Below are positions 1 to 9,653 of a DNA stretch of 64,000 nt, piece by piece. Both the position numbers and the translations under genes were made by a program. Origin of the DNA: Phanerodontia chrysosporium (lineage: Eukaryota; Basidiomycota; Agaricomycetes; Polyporales; Phanerochaetaceae); contig MJGA01000004.1 of NCBI GenBank assembly GCA_001910725.1, positions 1,364,001 to 1,428,000 on the forward strand. Reading direction: 5' to 3'. Within the stretch, counting starts at the first letter, position 1. Each line of letters begins with the position of its first letter. Below the pieces are notes generated by a model that had not been told where the DNA came from, did not search any database, and saw nothing but the letters and a program-made list of their open reading frames with translations.

Positions 1-421
1 TTGAGTAGTCTATAAAATACATCTCGTGTCGCTCTGGATTCCGATTGCTCGAATCGACCGCACTTCTTTGCGCGAAATCTCGAGGATCGTACAGTTCGCG
101 ATAGCCACCTCATCGATCGAGGGGAAGATTGGCAATTCGCTCTCTGTGACGAACAACCCTGTCCACATCGAGAAAGTGCTCCAGCGGCCCCACAACTCCC
201 ACCGAGCACTCCAGAAATCCAATTCGAGCGCCCTCGTTTCGCGCAGTGGCTAGAATTTGCCCGCGCTTCCGCCACTACTCCGAACACTCCCGACCGCAGT
301 CCCCCGGACAGCAGCCACCACTCGTCTCCCGAGACATCGCTCGGCTCCGTCCTCTCCGACCACGAACCTGCTCCCTCGGCGTTTAATCTCTCCCGCGCTC
401 AATCAGGAGCCAACACCCCCC
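1..421 (+). mobile_element. Truncated gag-leader fragment of a second chromovirus copy
   Basis: This stretch is a diverged copy of 1952-2385, the region just upstream of the gag ATG of the neighbouring element. The two read as matching protein in the same relative frame, including the shared segments FERPRFAQ, LEFARASATTPNTP and SPETSLGSVLSDHEPAPS. The copy stops just before the gag start, where LTR sequence begins at 422. It therefore belongs to a different, 5'-truncated insertion of the same family. It continues off the left edge, so its full extent is unknown. Confidence 0.75.
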
Positions 422-891
422 TGTCACGGATGTGACGGCGCAGCCCTATTTTTCGCCGATTTTTGGCTATTTTCCTCGATTAATCCAACGGACGAGCAGC
501 CCTCGCGCCGTCTGGAGTCCTAGCCGCCCACACTCAGCGCCTGGCCACCCAGCGCCAGCGCCCTGATGGCGCATCACCCCTAGACGCCAGCGCATCCCGC
601 TGCGCGCTCAAGACACTGCTCGGATCACCGGTCTGCCTTGCAACCGGTTCCCCGGATCGCCGAGGAGGCACTGTCATCCCTAATGACTCCTCTCGCCGAG
701 ACACGCCGAGCTGATCAGCCTGATGACACAGCCTCAGCCCGACGCAGCCTCGAGACACTGCCAGCTGACACAGCCTCGTGACATAGCCCCCGCACAGCCT
801 CGCCGCGCAGCCCGCGTCGCAGCCTCGCTGGCTATGCCAAGCACTGCCCATCAGCTTAGGTAATCGTACAGCCTGCCCTAGAGTACTGTAG

Positions 892-935
892 TATATAAGA
901 GTAGCACTCCTCGCTCCTGTCCGTCATCTCGACCT
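892..935 (+). promoter_or_regulatory. LTR TATA box and inferred transcription start
   Basis: A tatataa box lies at 892-898. The 10-mer atctcgacct at 926-935, about 30 nt downstream, is exactly complementary to 1120-1129 just after the LTR. If the element self-primes like Tf1/sushi elements, the mRNA 5' end should lie at 926. The spacing from the TATA box agrees with this. The start is inferred, not measured. Confidence 0.6.
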
Positions 936-953
936 CTTGGTCAATACGGACAG

Positions 954-1013
954 GTAAGCCCGATGTTTGTATTGTAGTTACAGTGCTAATATAACCTTGG
1001 TCAATACGGACAG
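954..1013 (+). other. Predicted 60-nt intron inside the LTR
   Basis: The segment begins gtaag, holds a CTAAT branch-like site and ends cag. The 18-mer cttggtcaatacggacag occurs immediately before the donor (936-953) and again as the last 18 nt of the intron (996-1013), so the intron looks like a tandem duplication containing AGGT. Equivalent introns occur at 7921-7979 and 9346-9404, with a decayed one at 8233-8292. It is noncoding and its splicing is inferred from signals only. Confidence 0.6.
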
Positions 1014-1119
1014 CTGTACAAGTTTGTTCGTCGCCGCGTGATACGCTCCGCTGCGCCTCGTCGTCGACCTCCCCATTCGCCCTCCCTCGTGTAGCGTTGA
1101 GCCTCTGCTCCGCGACATT

Positions 1120-1129
1120 AGGTCGAGAT
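1120..1129 (+). promoter_or_regulatory. Putative self-priming primer-binding site
   Basis: The sequence aggtcgagat lies 2 nt after the 5' LTR and is the exact reverse complement of 926-935, the inferred 5' end of the transcript. No tRNA-type binding site beginning TGG sits at this position. This is the arrangement of Tf1 and sushi elements, where the mRNA 5' end folds back to prime minus-strand synthesis. Confidence 0.6.
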
Positions 1130-1209
1130 CCTTTGGGTGCCCTAGGCATTTTTCCCTACCGCTCCCCCAAACCCCGTTTAAAAAAAGTTTATCCCCACCG
1201 ATTAAAGCG

Positions 1210-1959
1210 AGTACGTCGTAGTCGAGCAGCCCGCTCACTCCGTGCACGTTGCTGAGGCTTGCATTTGCAGTGCCGAAAGACGTCCAGCTCAAGGACCACA
1301 TCCCCCAGCGCATCTTCGACCGCCTCCAACGTCGTCGCGAGGCCGGTAATCCTGTCAAGTGGACGGACCGCAAAGTCAAGGCGGTCGTCAAATACGTCTC
1401 CACGCTCCCGACGCCTCTGCCCTCCGTCCCCTCCATCAATTGGACTGCCGTCTGCAAAGCCCGTGAAGCTGAACAACGCGTAGGCAACCGCATCCGCGAG
1501 CAATGCCAGCGCGAAGCCCAAGAAGCCCAGGCCGCCGTAGCCGCCTCGTCCTCGAAGCTCAGTTTGGCAGAGCGCCTCAGCGCCGCCCCAACGTACGAGC
1601 CCATCGCCCGCAAGCCCATCGGCATCGACATCCCCAAGTACTCCCCCACCGACCTCATCGGCATCTTCACGCCCAAGCTCGACGCCACCATCAAGCGTCT
1701 CAAGGCCATCGAGGAAGTCGACCTGCTCCACATCGTCAACAGCGACCACGCCCACCACTTTCACCTCCTGTTCGAGCGACTTCGCCAAATCCGCGCCGAG
1801 CTCAGCCGTCTCGCCCCCATCACCACGTTTAAGGAGTGGCACCAATACGAGCTCGGTCTCACTCAAATTGGTGACATTTCGTTCATCGGTTTAAGGCGAA
1901 ACTTCTGCCGTATCGTGGGACAGTTGAACATTGTGCACGAGGCTGGCTATTTTGATTAG
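1210..1959 (+). CDS. Unknown retroelement ORF1 upstream of gag
   Basis: An open frame of about 235 codons ends at TAG 1957-1959. It contains no methionine codon at all, so it needs a start from outside. A predicted intron at 1211-1270 (GTACGT to GCAG) joins A1210 to TG1271-1272 and makes ATG, giving a protein that starts MPKDVQLKDHIP. In the doubly spliced RNA this would be the first AUG. The product is basic, with an Arg/Lys-rich first third (FDRLQRRREAG, DRKVKAVVKY), an Ala/Gln-rich middle and an alpha-helical C-terminus rich in Leu. I recognise no domain. The frame is the same as gag, and only the TAG at 1957 separates them, so it could also be a gag N-terminal domain. The stop position is roughly conserved in the copy at 1-20, which argues that it is real. 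Confidence 0.5.
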
Positions 1960-1976
1960 TTTATAAATACACTTGC

Positions 1977-3613
1977 TGTCGCTCTGGATTTCGACTGTTC
2001 GAATTGTCGGCACTTCTTTGGGCGAACCACAGAAAACGGTGTCACCGCTGCCGCTGATCTCCACATCGAGGAGAACAACGGATCTCGAGAAGTCAGAGAG
2101 TGCAGTCAACAACCCTGCCCTCATCGAGAGACTGCCCCTCCGTTACTCCCGGTTCCGCCTAGCGACCGAGAAACACAATTTGAGCGCCCTCGTTTCGCGC
2201 AACGGCTAGAATTTGCCCGCGCCTCTGCCACTACTCCGAACACTCCCGATCACAGTCCCCCGGACAGCAGTCACCACTCGTCTCCCGAGACATCGCTCGG
2301 CTCCGTCCTCTCCGATCACGAGCCGGCCCCTTCACCCCTCGATCTCTCTCGCGCTCACTCAGGAGCCAACACTCCCCGTCCCCCCAACATGTCGAGCACT
2401 CCCGGTGGAGCGCCGCTCGGTCCGGCACCTCCCGACCCCGTCTCCGCTGCGCTCCTGCAAATGGCCCAGGCAATGACGCAGCTCACCAACACGGTCAACA
2501 CTCTGGCCCAGGCCATCGGTAACACTCACACAACGGTCAACGCCAACAAGGAGCTGCTCTTCGTCGAGAAGCCCGTCCTGTTCAAAGGGAAAGGTTCGGA
2601 CACGGCCCGTCTCTTCCGCGCCGCCTATCGCATCTACGCCGATGGACAGCCGGAGAAATTTGGCAAGCGCGACGTCAACGGCAACCTCCAGCGGGACCCT
2701 GAATCCGGCAAAATCCTGGTAGACGACCAAAAGTGGATCGTCGGCGCTCTCTTGTTTATGCAGGACGAAGCGGCCGAATGGGCACGGCAGTACATCGAGC
2801 AGGCAGCAGACGGTACACAGATATTCGACGGCTCTCGCGCTACGTTCTGGGAGGCTTTCAAGAACCGGTTTGAACCCGTCGACGAGAAGGCCGAGGCTCT
2901 CAGCAAGCTGCAGGCATGTACGCAAGGCAACCGTCGGTTCGCGGAGTTCTTTGCAGAGTTCCTGGGCCCTCGCCGGTCGCACGAAGCTCACCCCGGAGGA
3001 CCTGGCAGCTCGGCTACGAACAAAGTTCAACAAGGACTACCTCGAGCGGATCTCGTACATGGTCAACCCCAGCACCGGCAAAGGCCCCGAGACATATGAC
3101 GAGCTCAAGAACGCTGGTTTCGCCGTCGACCGGTCGAAGGATAAGCTTTCGCAAGACCTCTTGGCACAGCAGGGCAAGACGTCCTTGACTCCGGCTAGCT
3201 CGTTGGCGCGCGCCTTCCGCGACCCGAACGCGATGGACATCGACGCCGCGAACATCGACGAGCTGTTTAAGTGTCTCACCGGCACGGATCTCAAGCGCCA
3301 GTTCGACGCCGTCATGAAGGATCGCTGCAAGGTCTGCGGCTCGAAGTCCCACAAGTCCACGGACCCCGTTCACCGCGACTCGGTTTGCAACCACTGTGGC
3401 AAGAAGGGTCACTGGTCCCGCGTCTGTCGCGCCCGCCTCGAGGGCAAGCCGAGAACTGCCCCCGCTACCGCCGCCGTCCGCGCCTCGTCTTCGGATATCT
3501 CGTCACAGGACTCCTCGTCTTCCGACAGCTCGTCTGACGACCAAGCCGCCGCGCTCGCCACCCTCCGCGATCAGCTGGCCCTGATACAGAAGCAGCTCGG
3601 GGGTTTTGCTTAA
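1977..3613 (+). pseudogene. gag: gag, capsid and zinc-knuckle protein, frameshifted
   Basis: Gag packages the element's RNA. The first ATG of the main frame is at 2389, but the same frame is open back to 1960. Its protein is conserved in the second copy at 1-421, so the true N-terminus probably lies upstream of 2389. A Pro/Ser-rich leader is followed by a capsid-like region (about 2500-2960, with LFRAAYRIYADGQPEKF). The frame then shifts by one extra base near 2965 (ctgggccc), and the rest (LAGRTKLTPEDLAARLR to the TAA at 3611) is read one frame over. It ends with a CCHC knuckle, CNHCGKKGHWSRVC, near 3388-3429, after an earlier CKVCGSKSHKSTDPVH. A Ser/Asp-rich tail follows. Pol lies in another frame 23 nt after the stop. 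Confidence 0.85.
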
Positions 3614-3636
3614 GGGGCCGGAGTGACGCCGCGTCG

Positions 3637-6600
3637 TTGGTCCCCGTTTCGTCAAGCCCAGATTCAACTCCGGCGCCTCCCGTAGAACCACAGGACACTT
3701 CCGATACCATCCGCTCGTGTACCATATCAGTATTAGACCCCTTTTCGAACCATTATCGTGTACCTGTAAAGCTCACTGGACTCAATAAAACTATTCGCAC
3801 GCCTGCAATGATTGACTCCGGTGTGACTTCGCTATTCATCCACGAGGATTTCTGTAAGCAGCACAAGATCCTCACAGTACCACTCAAGAAGGAAATCGCA
3901 CTGTACAACATCGACGGAACCAAGAATGAAGCAGGGTCTATCACACGCCGAGCCAGACTCCAGCTCACTGTGGGTTCTTACACGTTTAAGGAGGAGTTTC
4001 TTGTCACGAACATCGGTCCCGAGGACGTCATCCTCGGACTTCCGTGGCTCAAGAAATGGAATCCGAACATCGACTGGGAAACGGGAGATGTCCAGTTTCA
4101 GCTCCGCGGCGGAGCTGAGGACACCCCGGTTTTCGGTATCCACCAGATTGACGCCAATCGCTCCGAGCGCCGTGAATGGCTTCGAACAGGCATTGTAGAG
4201 GACGCCAAGGACGAAGTCTGGATCCTCGCCGGCTACACTTACTCGCAAGCGATCGCTGTCGAAGCCAATCGCAAGAAGTACGCCAAGACGTTCGAAGAGC
4301 TGGTTCCCAAAGAGTACCACCGACACAAGAAGGTGTTCTCTGAAGAGGAATCACACCGCCTTCCGAAGCATCAGCCCTGGGATCACGCGATAGATCTCGT
4401 TCCGGATGCCCCGGCCTCGATCAAATCGAAGGTTTATCCCATGTCCCCGATCGAGAATGAAGAACTACAGCGGTTCATCGACGACGCACTCGCCAAGGGC
4501 TATATCGTCCCCAGCAAGTCTCCAATCGCTTCCCCTGTCTTCTTCATCAAGAAAAAGGACGGCAAGCTCCGGTTCATCCAGGATTACCGCAAGCTCAACG
4601 ACATCACCGTGAAGAATCGCTACCCCCTTCCACTCGCCTCCGACATCATCGGGAAGCTCCAGGGCGCTAAGATCTTCACCAAGTTCGACGTCCGCTGGGG
4701 CTACAACAACGTCCGGATTAAGGAAGGTGACGAGTGGAAAGCCGCCTTCGTCACCAACCGCGGCCTCTTCGAGCCCAGAGTCATGTATTTCGGTCTGTGC
4801 AACAGCCCCGCCATGTTCCAGGCCCTTATGAACTACATCTTCGCCGACCTCATCGCTGAGAGCAAGGTCGCAGTTTACCTCGACGACATTCTCATCTGGT
4901 CGAACGATCTCGCTTCGCATCGGAAGATTGTTCACGAGGTCCTGGCACGCCTCGCCAAGTACGATCTGTACCTCCGGCCCGAGAAGTGCGAGTTCGAGCG
5001 CTCAGAGATTGAATATCTTGGGCTCCTCATCAGCGAAGGACAAGTCGGCATGGACCCCGGCAAGGTTAAGGCTGTAGCTGAGTGGCCGACCCCGAAGAAC
5101 CTCAAAGACGTACGAGGCTTTGTCGGGTTTGCCAACTTCTATCGCTGCTTCATCAAAGACTTCTCAAAGATCTGCCGCCCGCTGCACGATCTGACGAAGA
5201 AGGACACTCCGTTTAATTGGGGTCCCGCACAGGCAAAAGCCTTCGAGATGCTCAAGCGCGCCTTCACAACTCAGCCCGTGCTCGCCATGTGGAGCATCGA
5301 TCGGCCAACTCGCGTCGAGACCGATGCTTTTGGCTACGCCACCGGGGGAGTCATAGCTCAACGCAACCCTGAAGATGGTCTCTGGCATCCAATCGCGTAT
5401 CGCTCGCAGACCATGAGCCCCGCCAAGCGGAATTACGAGATCTGGGACTGCGAGATGCTTGCAATCATCGAAGCTCTCAAGGACTGGCGCCAGTTCCTCG
5501 AAGGTCTCCCGGAGCCTTTTGAGATCTGGACCGATCATCAGAATCTCCAGTATTGGAAGACTGCGCAGAATCTCACACGGTGACAAGCCCGATGGGCCTC
5601 CTATCTCGCCGAGTATGACTTCCGCATCATCCACTGCCCCGGCAAAACGCATCTCCTCGCTGATCCGCTCTCCCGGCCCTCCTCGCTGCACGTCTCGGAC
5701 GAAGAAGACAATCGCTCGCAGGTAGTATTGAAGCCAGAGCTGTTTAAAATAGCCGCCACGGCGGTCTTCGCGAACCCCTCCCCCCTCGAGAAGTGCATTC
5801 GCGACTGCTCCGAAAAGGAAAAGGAAGTCGCAGACGCTCTGCAGATTCTCCGGACCAAGGGGCCCCGCAAGCTGCGCAACGGCGTTCTCGAATGGGAAGA
5901 AGACAATGGCCTTCTGTACTACCATGGGAAAGTCTACGTCCCGAACAGTGCCGCGCTGCGCAACGACGTCATCAAGTCCTGCCACGACGCGCCGACTGCC
6001 GGACACCCCGGGAAGCACACCACCCTCAAACTGGTCTCTCGGTACTATTGGTGGCCGCGCATCTCCGCCGACGTTAGCTGCTACGTACTCGGCTGCGATC
6101 AATGCCAACGGTACAAGTCCACCCCGCATCCGAAAGCCACCCTACAGCCCCACGATGTCCCTTCAGGGCCCTAGGAACACGTCGGCGTGGATCTCATCAC
6201 GCAGCTCCCACGCGACGCCAAGACCAAGAAGGACTCGATCGCGGTCTACGTGGACCACTACTCGGATCAGTGCCACCTTGTACCGGTCGACTCAACGATC
6301 ACCGCCACCGGCATGGGCGACGTCCACTACACGGACATCTTCCGCCTTCACGGCCTCCCACGCAAGATCTTCTCTGATCGTGGACCCCAGTTTGCAGCCC
6401 AATACATGCGAGCGCTGTACAAGCGCCTCGGCATCGCTACCGGCCTCACCACGGCATATCACCCCGAAGGCAACGGCAAGGTCGAGCGCAAGAACCAGGA
6501 AGTCGAGAAATTCCTGCGTCTCTTCGTCTCCCAGCGCCAAGACAACTGGGTCGATTGGCTCCCGATGGCCGAGTTCACCCTGAACTCACACGTGTCTAGT

Positions 6601-7365
6601 GCTACCGAGCGCACCCCCTTCGAGATAGTCTACGGCTACACACCGGACTTCACGATCCCGGCCGGCAAACACACCAAGGTTCCCGCTCTCGATGAACGCC
6701 TAGACTGCATGGCTCACGTCCGCAAAGAGGCTGAAGCTGCCCTGCGCCTAACCAAAGCCCGAATGAAAGAGGAATACGAGGCCGCGAAGAAACGCGCCCA
6801 TTCCTTCAAAGTTGGCGATCAGGTTTGGCTCAGCACGAAGGACCTCAGCATCTACCAGCCCTCGCCCAAGCTCGGCCTCCGCCAGCTGGGTCCGTTTAAG
6901 GTTCTGGAGAAGATCGGCGATCTGGATTATCGGCTCGAGCTCCCGAGCTGGCTGAAAATCCACCCGGTTTTCCATGTCAACCGCCTCAGCCCGTGGCACG
7001 ATCAGGGCGTCGAGAAGCCCCTGCCTCCCAAACCTGTCAAGGTTGCCGGCAAAGAGGAATACGTCGTCGAGAAGATCCTCGACAGCCGCATATACCGCTG
7101 CCAACTGCAGTACAAGGTCCGCTGGAAGGGCTACGGCCAAGCCGGCGACACGTGGGAAAAGGCAAACAACCTCAAGCACGCCAAGGCCCTGGTCAACAAA
7201 TTCCATCGCGAAAATCCGGAAGCGCCCCGCAAGCTCGCTGCCACCGCCTTCGAAGCCCTCGCCGCCTCTTTTCGCCCGTTCGTCACCGAAGTCGACGTCT
7301 CTCTCCTTTCCGCCTCTGATCGCGCTAAGGCCGATCTCGACTGGGAGGAGGGGCGCCACATCTGA
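3637..7365 (+). pseudogene. pol: pol: protease, RT, RNase H, integrase, chromodomain; two stops
   Basis: A single frame runs from 3637 to the TGA at 7363-7365, broken by TGA at 5581-5583 and TAG at 6172-6174. The order is aspartic protease (DSG near 3820), reverse transcriptase with YLDD near 4876, an RNase H region (5280-5580), integrase HHCC zinc domain (HPGKH to CDQCQRYK, about 6000-6115), integrase core (D in VDLI near 6187, D in FSDRGPQF, E in KVERKNQE) and a C-terminal chromodomain (about 7060-7210, YVVEKILDSR, KVRWKGYG, TWEKANNL). The chromodomain probably steers insertion to heterochromatin. Both stops are explained by single transitions (CGA to TGA at the Arg after QNLTR; TGG to TAG before EHVGVDL), as expected from deamination or a RIP-like process. 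There is no ATG at 3637, so pol expression must rely on gag. Confidence 0.92.
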
Positions 7366-7390
7366 CAGCCTCGCGAGGACGCTCGGTTTT

Positions 7391-7400
7391 AGGAGGGGGG
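7391..7400 (+). promoter_or_regulatory. Polypurine tract
   Basis: The purine run aggagggggg sits 3 nt before the 3' LTR and 25 nt after the pol stop. This is the usual plus-strand primer site. Confidence 0.8.
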
Positions 7401-7403
7401 TAA

Positions 7404-8083
7404 TGTCACGGATGTGACGGCGTAGCCCCATTTTTCGCCGATTTTTGGCTCTTTTCCTCGATTAATCCAACGGGCGAGCAGCCCTCGCGCCGTCTGGAGT
7501 CCTAGCCGCCCATGCTCAGCACCTGGCCATGCAGCGCCAGCGCCCTGATGGCGCATCACCCCTAGACGCCAGCGCATCCCGCTGCATGCTCAAACACTGC
7601 CCGGATCACCGGTCTGCCTTGCAACCGGTTCCCCAGATCGCCGAGGAGGCACTGTCATCCCCGATGACTCCCTTCGCTGAGACACGCCAAGCTGATCAGC
7701 CTGATGACACAGCCTCGGCCCGACGCAGCCTCGAGACACTGCTAGCTGACACAGCCTCAGCACAGCCTCGCCGCGCAGCCCGCGTCGCAGCCTCGCTGGC
7801 TATGCTGAGCACTGCCCATCAGCTTATGTAATCGTATAGCCTCCCTGAACTCCTGCAGTATATATAGGTAGCATCTCTCGCTCCTGTCCGTCATCTCGAC
7901 CTCTTGGTCAATACGGACAGGTAAGCCCTCGTTTGTAAAGTAGAATAGCTCACTAATACACCTTGGTCAATACGGACAGCTGAACAAGTTGTACGTCGCT
8001 GCGTGACTCGCTCCGCCGCGCCTCGTCGGTCGTCCTCCCCATTTGCCCTCCCTCGTGCGGCGTTGAGCCTTTGCTCCGCAACA
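7404..8083 (+). repeat. 3' LTR (680 bp)
   Basis: It starts TGTCACGG right after the polypurine tract and ends CTCCGCAACA. It carries the same TATA region, the same 8-bp inverted repeat and an LTR intron at 7921-7979 with a CTAAT branch site. Relative to 422-1117 and 8813-9507 it lacks about 20 bp near 7757. It directly abuts a fragment of an older LTR at 8084. Confidence 0.92.
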
Positions 8084-8395
8084 CGCAGTCTGCATTGCAG
8101 CCTCACCAGCTATGCTAAGCACTGCCCATCAGCTTATATAACTGTATAGCCTGCTCTAAAGAACTTGTGGTATATAAGGATAGCTCCCCTCACTTCTATC
8201 TGACATCTTGTCCTCTTGGTCAATACAGACAGGTGATCCTGTTACTTGTATTGTAGCATACACCACTAATACATCTTGGTCAATACAGACAGTTGAGCAA
8301 ACTGTTCATCGCCGCGTGATCTGCTCCACTGCACCACCTCGGTGACCTTCCCGTTTGCACTCCCTTGTGTAGCATTGAGCCTTTGCTCTGTAACA
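8084..8395 (+). repeat. Decayed LTR fragment (3' part)
   Basis: This aligns with the last ~310 bp of the intact LTRs, starting in the middle of the LTR. It carries many C-to-T and G-to-A type changes (atacggacag becomes atacagacag, tctcgacc becomes tcttgtcc). The intron counterpart is at 8233-8292, with donor gtgatc. It is an older insertion of the same family, cut by whatever joined the 3' LTR to it. Confidence 0.8.
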
Positions 8396-8812
8396 ACACT
8401 CATTATGATATTTCTCCTCAGGTGACAATACGCAAAAATAAAGTCAATATGGGTAGTGAGTGGTTGCGTGACACCTCCTGTCTTTAGCTTGTTCTGGCTA
8501 TTCTGCACTCAATACATATTGTTGTACTTGGACTACTATACACTGCCATGCTTTCACAAGGTGAACTGATTTTATACAACTGGACCGTGCCTATGAGACA
8601 GTGTACCATCTGCGAAGATGGACTGGCATGTCGTCTGCACTCAATGCACCACCTGGCAATGTCCGAGCAGCATCTGAGAGCATCTGAGCAGCACCAAGCA
8701 GGAGCGTGACATTACATAGTCATATCCTCATGCCAATGTGCTTGATGCATGATGCTATTTCCAATTGTTGTTTGCTTGGACTCTCACTGAAGCTCTCGCA
8801 TTTCCTTGCTCC
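8396..8812 (+). other. Unique AT-richer spacer between LTR pieces
   Basis: These 417 bp lie between the decayed LTR and the solo LTR. I see no convincing gene, tRNA or repeat. The last five bases (gctcc, 8808-8812) form the left target-site duplication of the solo LTR. Confidence 0.6.
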
Positions 8813-9507
8813 TGTCACGGATGAGACGGTGTCGCCCTATTTTTCGCCGATTTTTGGCCATTTTCCTCGATTAATCCAACGGGCGAGCAGCCCTCGCGCC
8901 GTCTGGAGTCCTAGCCGCCCACACTCAGCGCCTGGCCACTCAGCGCCAGCGCCCTGATGGCGCATCACCCCTAGACGCCAGCGCATCCCGCTGCGCGCTC
9001 AAGACACTGCTCGGATCACCGGTCTGCCTTGCAACCGGTTCCCCGGATCGCCGAGGAGGCACTGTCATCCCTGATGACTCCCCTCGCCGAGACACGCCGA
9101 GCTGATCAGCCTGATGACACAGCCTCGGCCCGACGCAGCCTCGAGACACTGCCAGCTGACACAGCCTCGTGACATAGCCCCCGCACAGCCTCGCCGCGCA
9201 GCCCGCGTCGCAGCCTCGCTGGCTATGCTGAGCGCTGCCCATCAGCTTATGTAATCGTATAGCCTGCCCTAAAGGACCTGTAGTATATAAGGGTAGCTCC
9301 CCTCGCTCCTGTCCGTCATCTCGACCTCTTGGTCAATACGGACAGGTAAGCCCATTGCTTGTACAGTAGTCACTAGTACTAATACACTTGGTCAATACGG
9401 ACAGTTGAACAAACCGTTCGTCGCTGCGTGATTCGCTCCGCCGCGCCATCTCGTCGACCTCCCCACTTGTGCTCCCTCGTGAAGCGTTGAGCCCCTGCTC
9501 CGCGACA
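8813..9507 (+). repeat. Solo LTR with target-site duplication
   Basis: A complete LTR (TGTCACGG to CCGCGACA, 695 bp) with no internal region on either side. The 5-bp sequence gctcc is repeated at 8808-8812 and 9508-9512, a clean target-site duplication. It was formed by LTR-LTR recombination of a full insertion. It retains the TATA box, the 8-bp inverted repeat and the LTR intron (9346-9404). Confidence 0.93.
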
Positions 9508-9558
9508 GCTCCCATTCAAAAAAACTCTCATACTGTACAAGTAGCCACCTATTATGTA

Positions 9559-9653
9559 TGGCGGTACATCTGTTCAAATATTATAACCGCCGTAAACTGG
9601 GTCGTAATGTGCGTAAACTCAGGCTAGGCGCCCAAGCGCGACTCGGAGTGCTG
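9559..9653 (+). repeat. Left terminal inverted repeat
   Basis: This pairs with 11262-11356 in inverted orientation at roughly 88-90 percent identity by eye. The best-preserved block is GTGCGTAAACTCAGGCTAGG and the bases that follow. Confidence 0.8.

Larger units (their letters stand above)
422..1117 (+). repeat. 5' LTR (696 bp)
   Basis: This is bounded by TGTCACGG and CCGCGACA. It contains a TATA box at 892-898 (tatataa), an inferred transcript start near 926, an 8-bp inverted repeat CTGTCCGT/ACGGACAG (917-924, 946-953) around that start, and a predicted 60-nt intron (954-1013). It is closely similar to 7404-8083 and 8813-9507, and it shares with the latter a roughly 20-bp segment that is missing from the 3' LTR. 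Confidence 0.92.
422..8083 (+). mobile_element. Ty3/gypsy chromovirus-type LTR retrotransposon, inactive
   Basis: The element has a 5' LTR (422-1117), an extra ORF (about 1210-1959), gag (about 1977-3613), pol (3637-7365), a polypurine tract (7391-7400) and a 3' LTR (7404-8083). Pol order is protease, reverse transcriptase, RNase H, integrase and chromodomain, which defines a chromovirus. The LTRs begin TGTCACGG and end CCGC(A/G)ACA-like, an imperfect inverted terminal pair. The two LTRs differ by scattered changes and by a roughly 20-bp indel near 7750, so they are not newly made. The 5-bp flanks do not match (ccccc before 422, cgcag after 8083), so either the two ends come from different insertions or the site was rearranged. 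Gag carries a frameshift and pol two in-frame stops, so this copy cannot make a full polyprotein. Confidence 0.93.

Noticed and set aside
1117..1160. tRNA-primed binding site after the 5' LTR
   Set aside because: No TGG-starting tRNA complement at the LTR edge; the self-complementary 10-mer fits better.
5581..5583. TGA in pol as recoding or selenocysteine
   Set aside because: The context is an Arg codon changed by one transition, and a second unrelated stop follows. Simple decay explains both.
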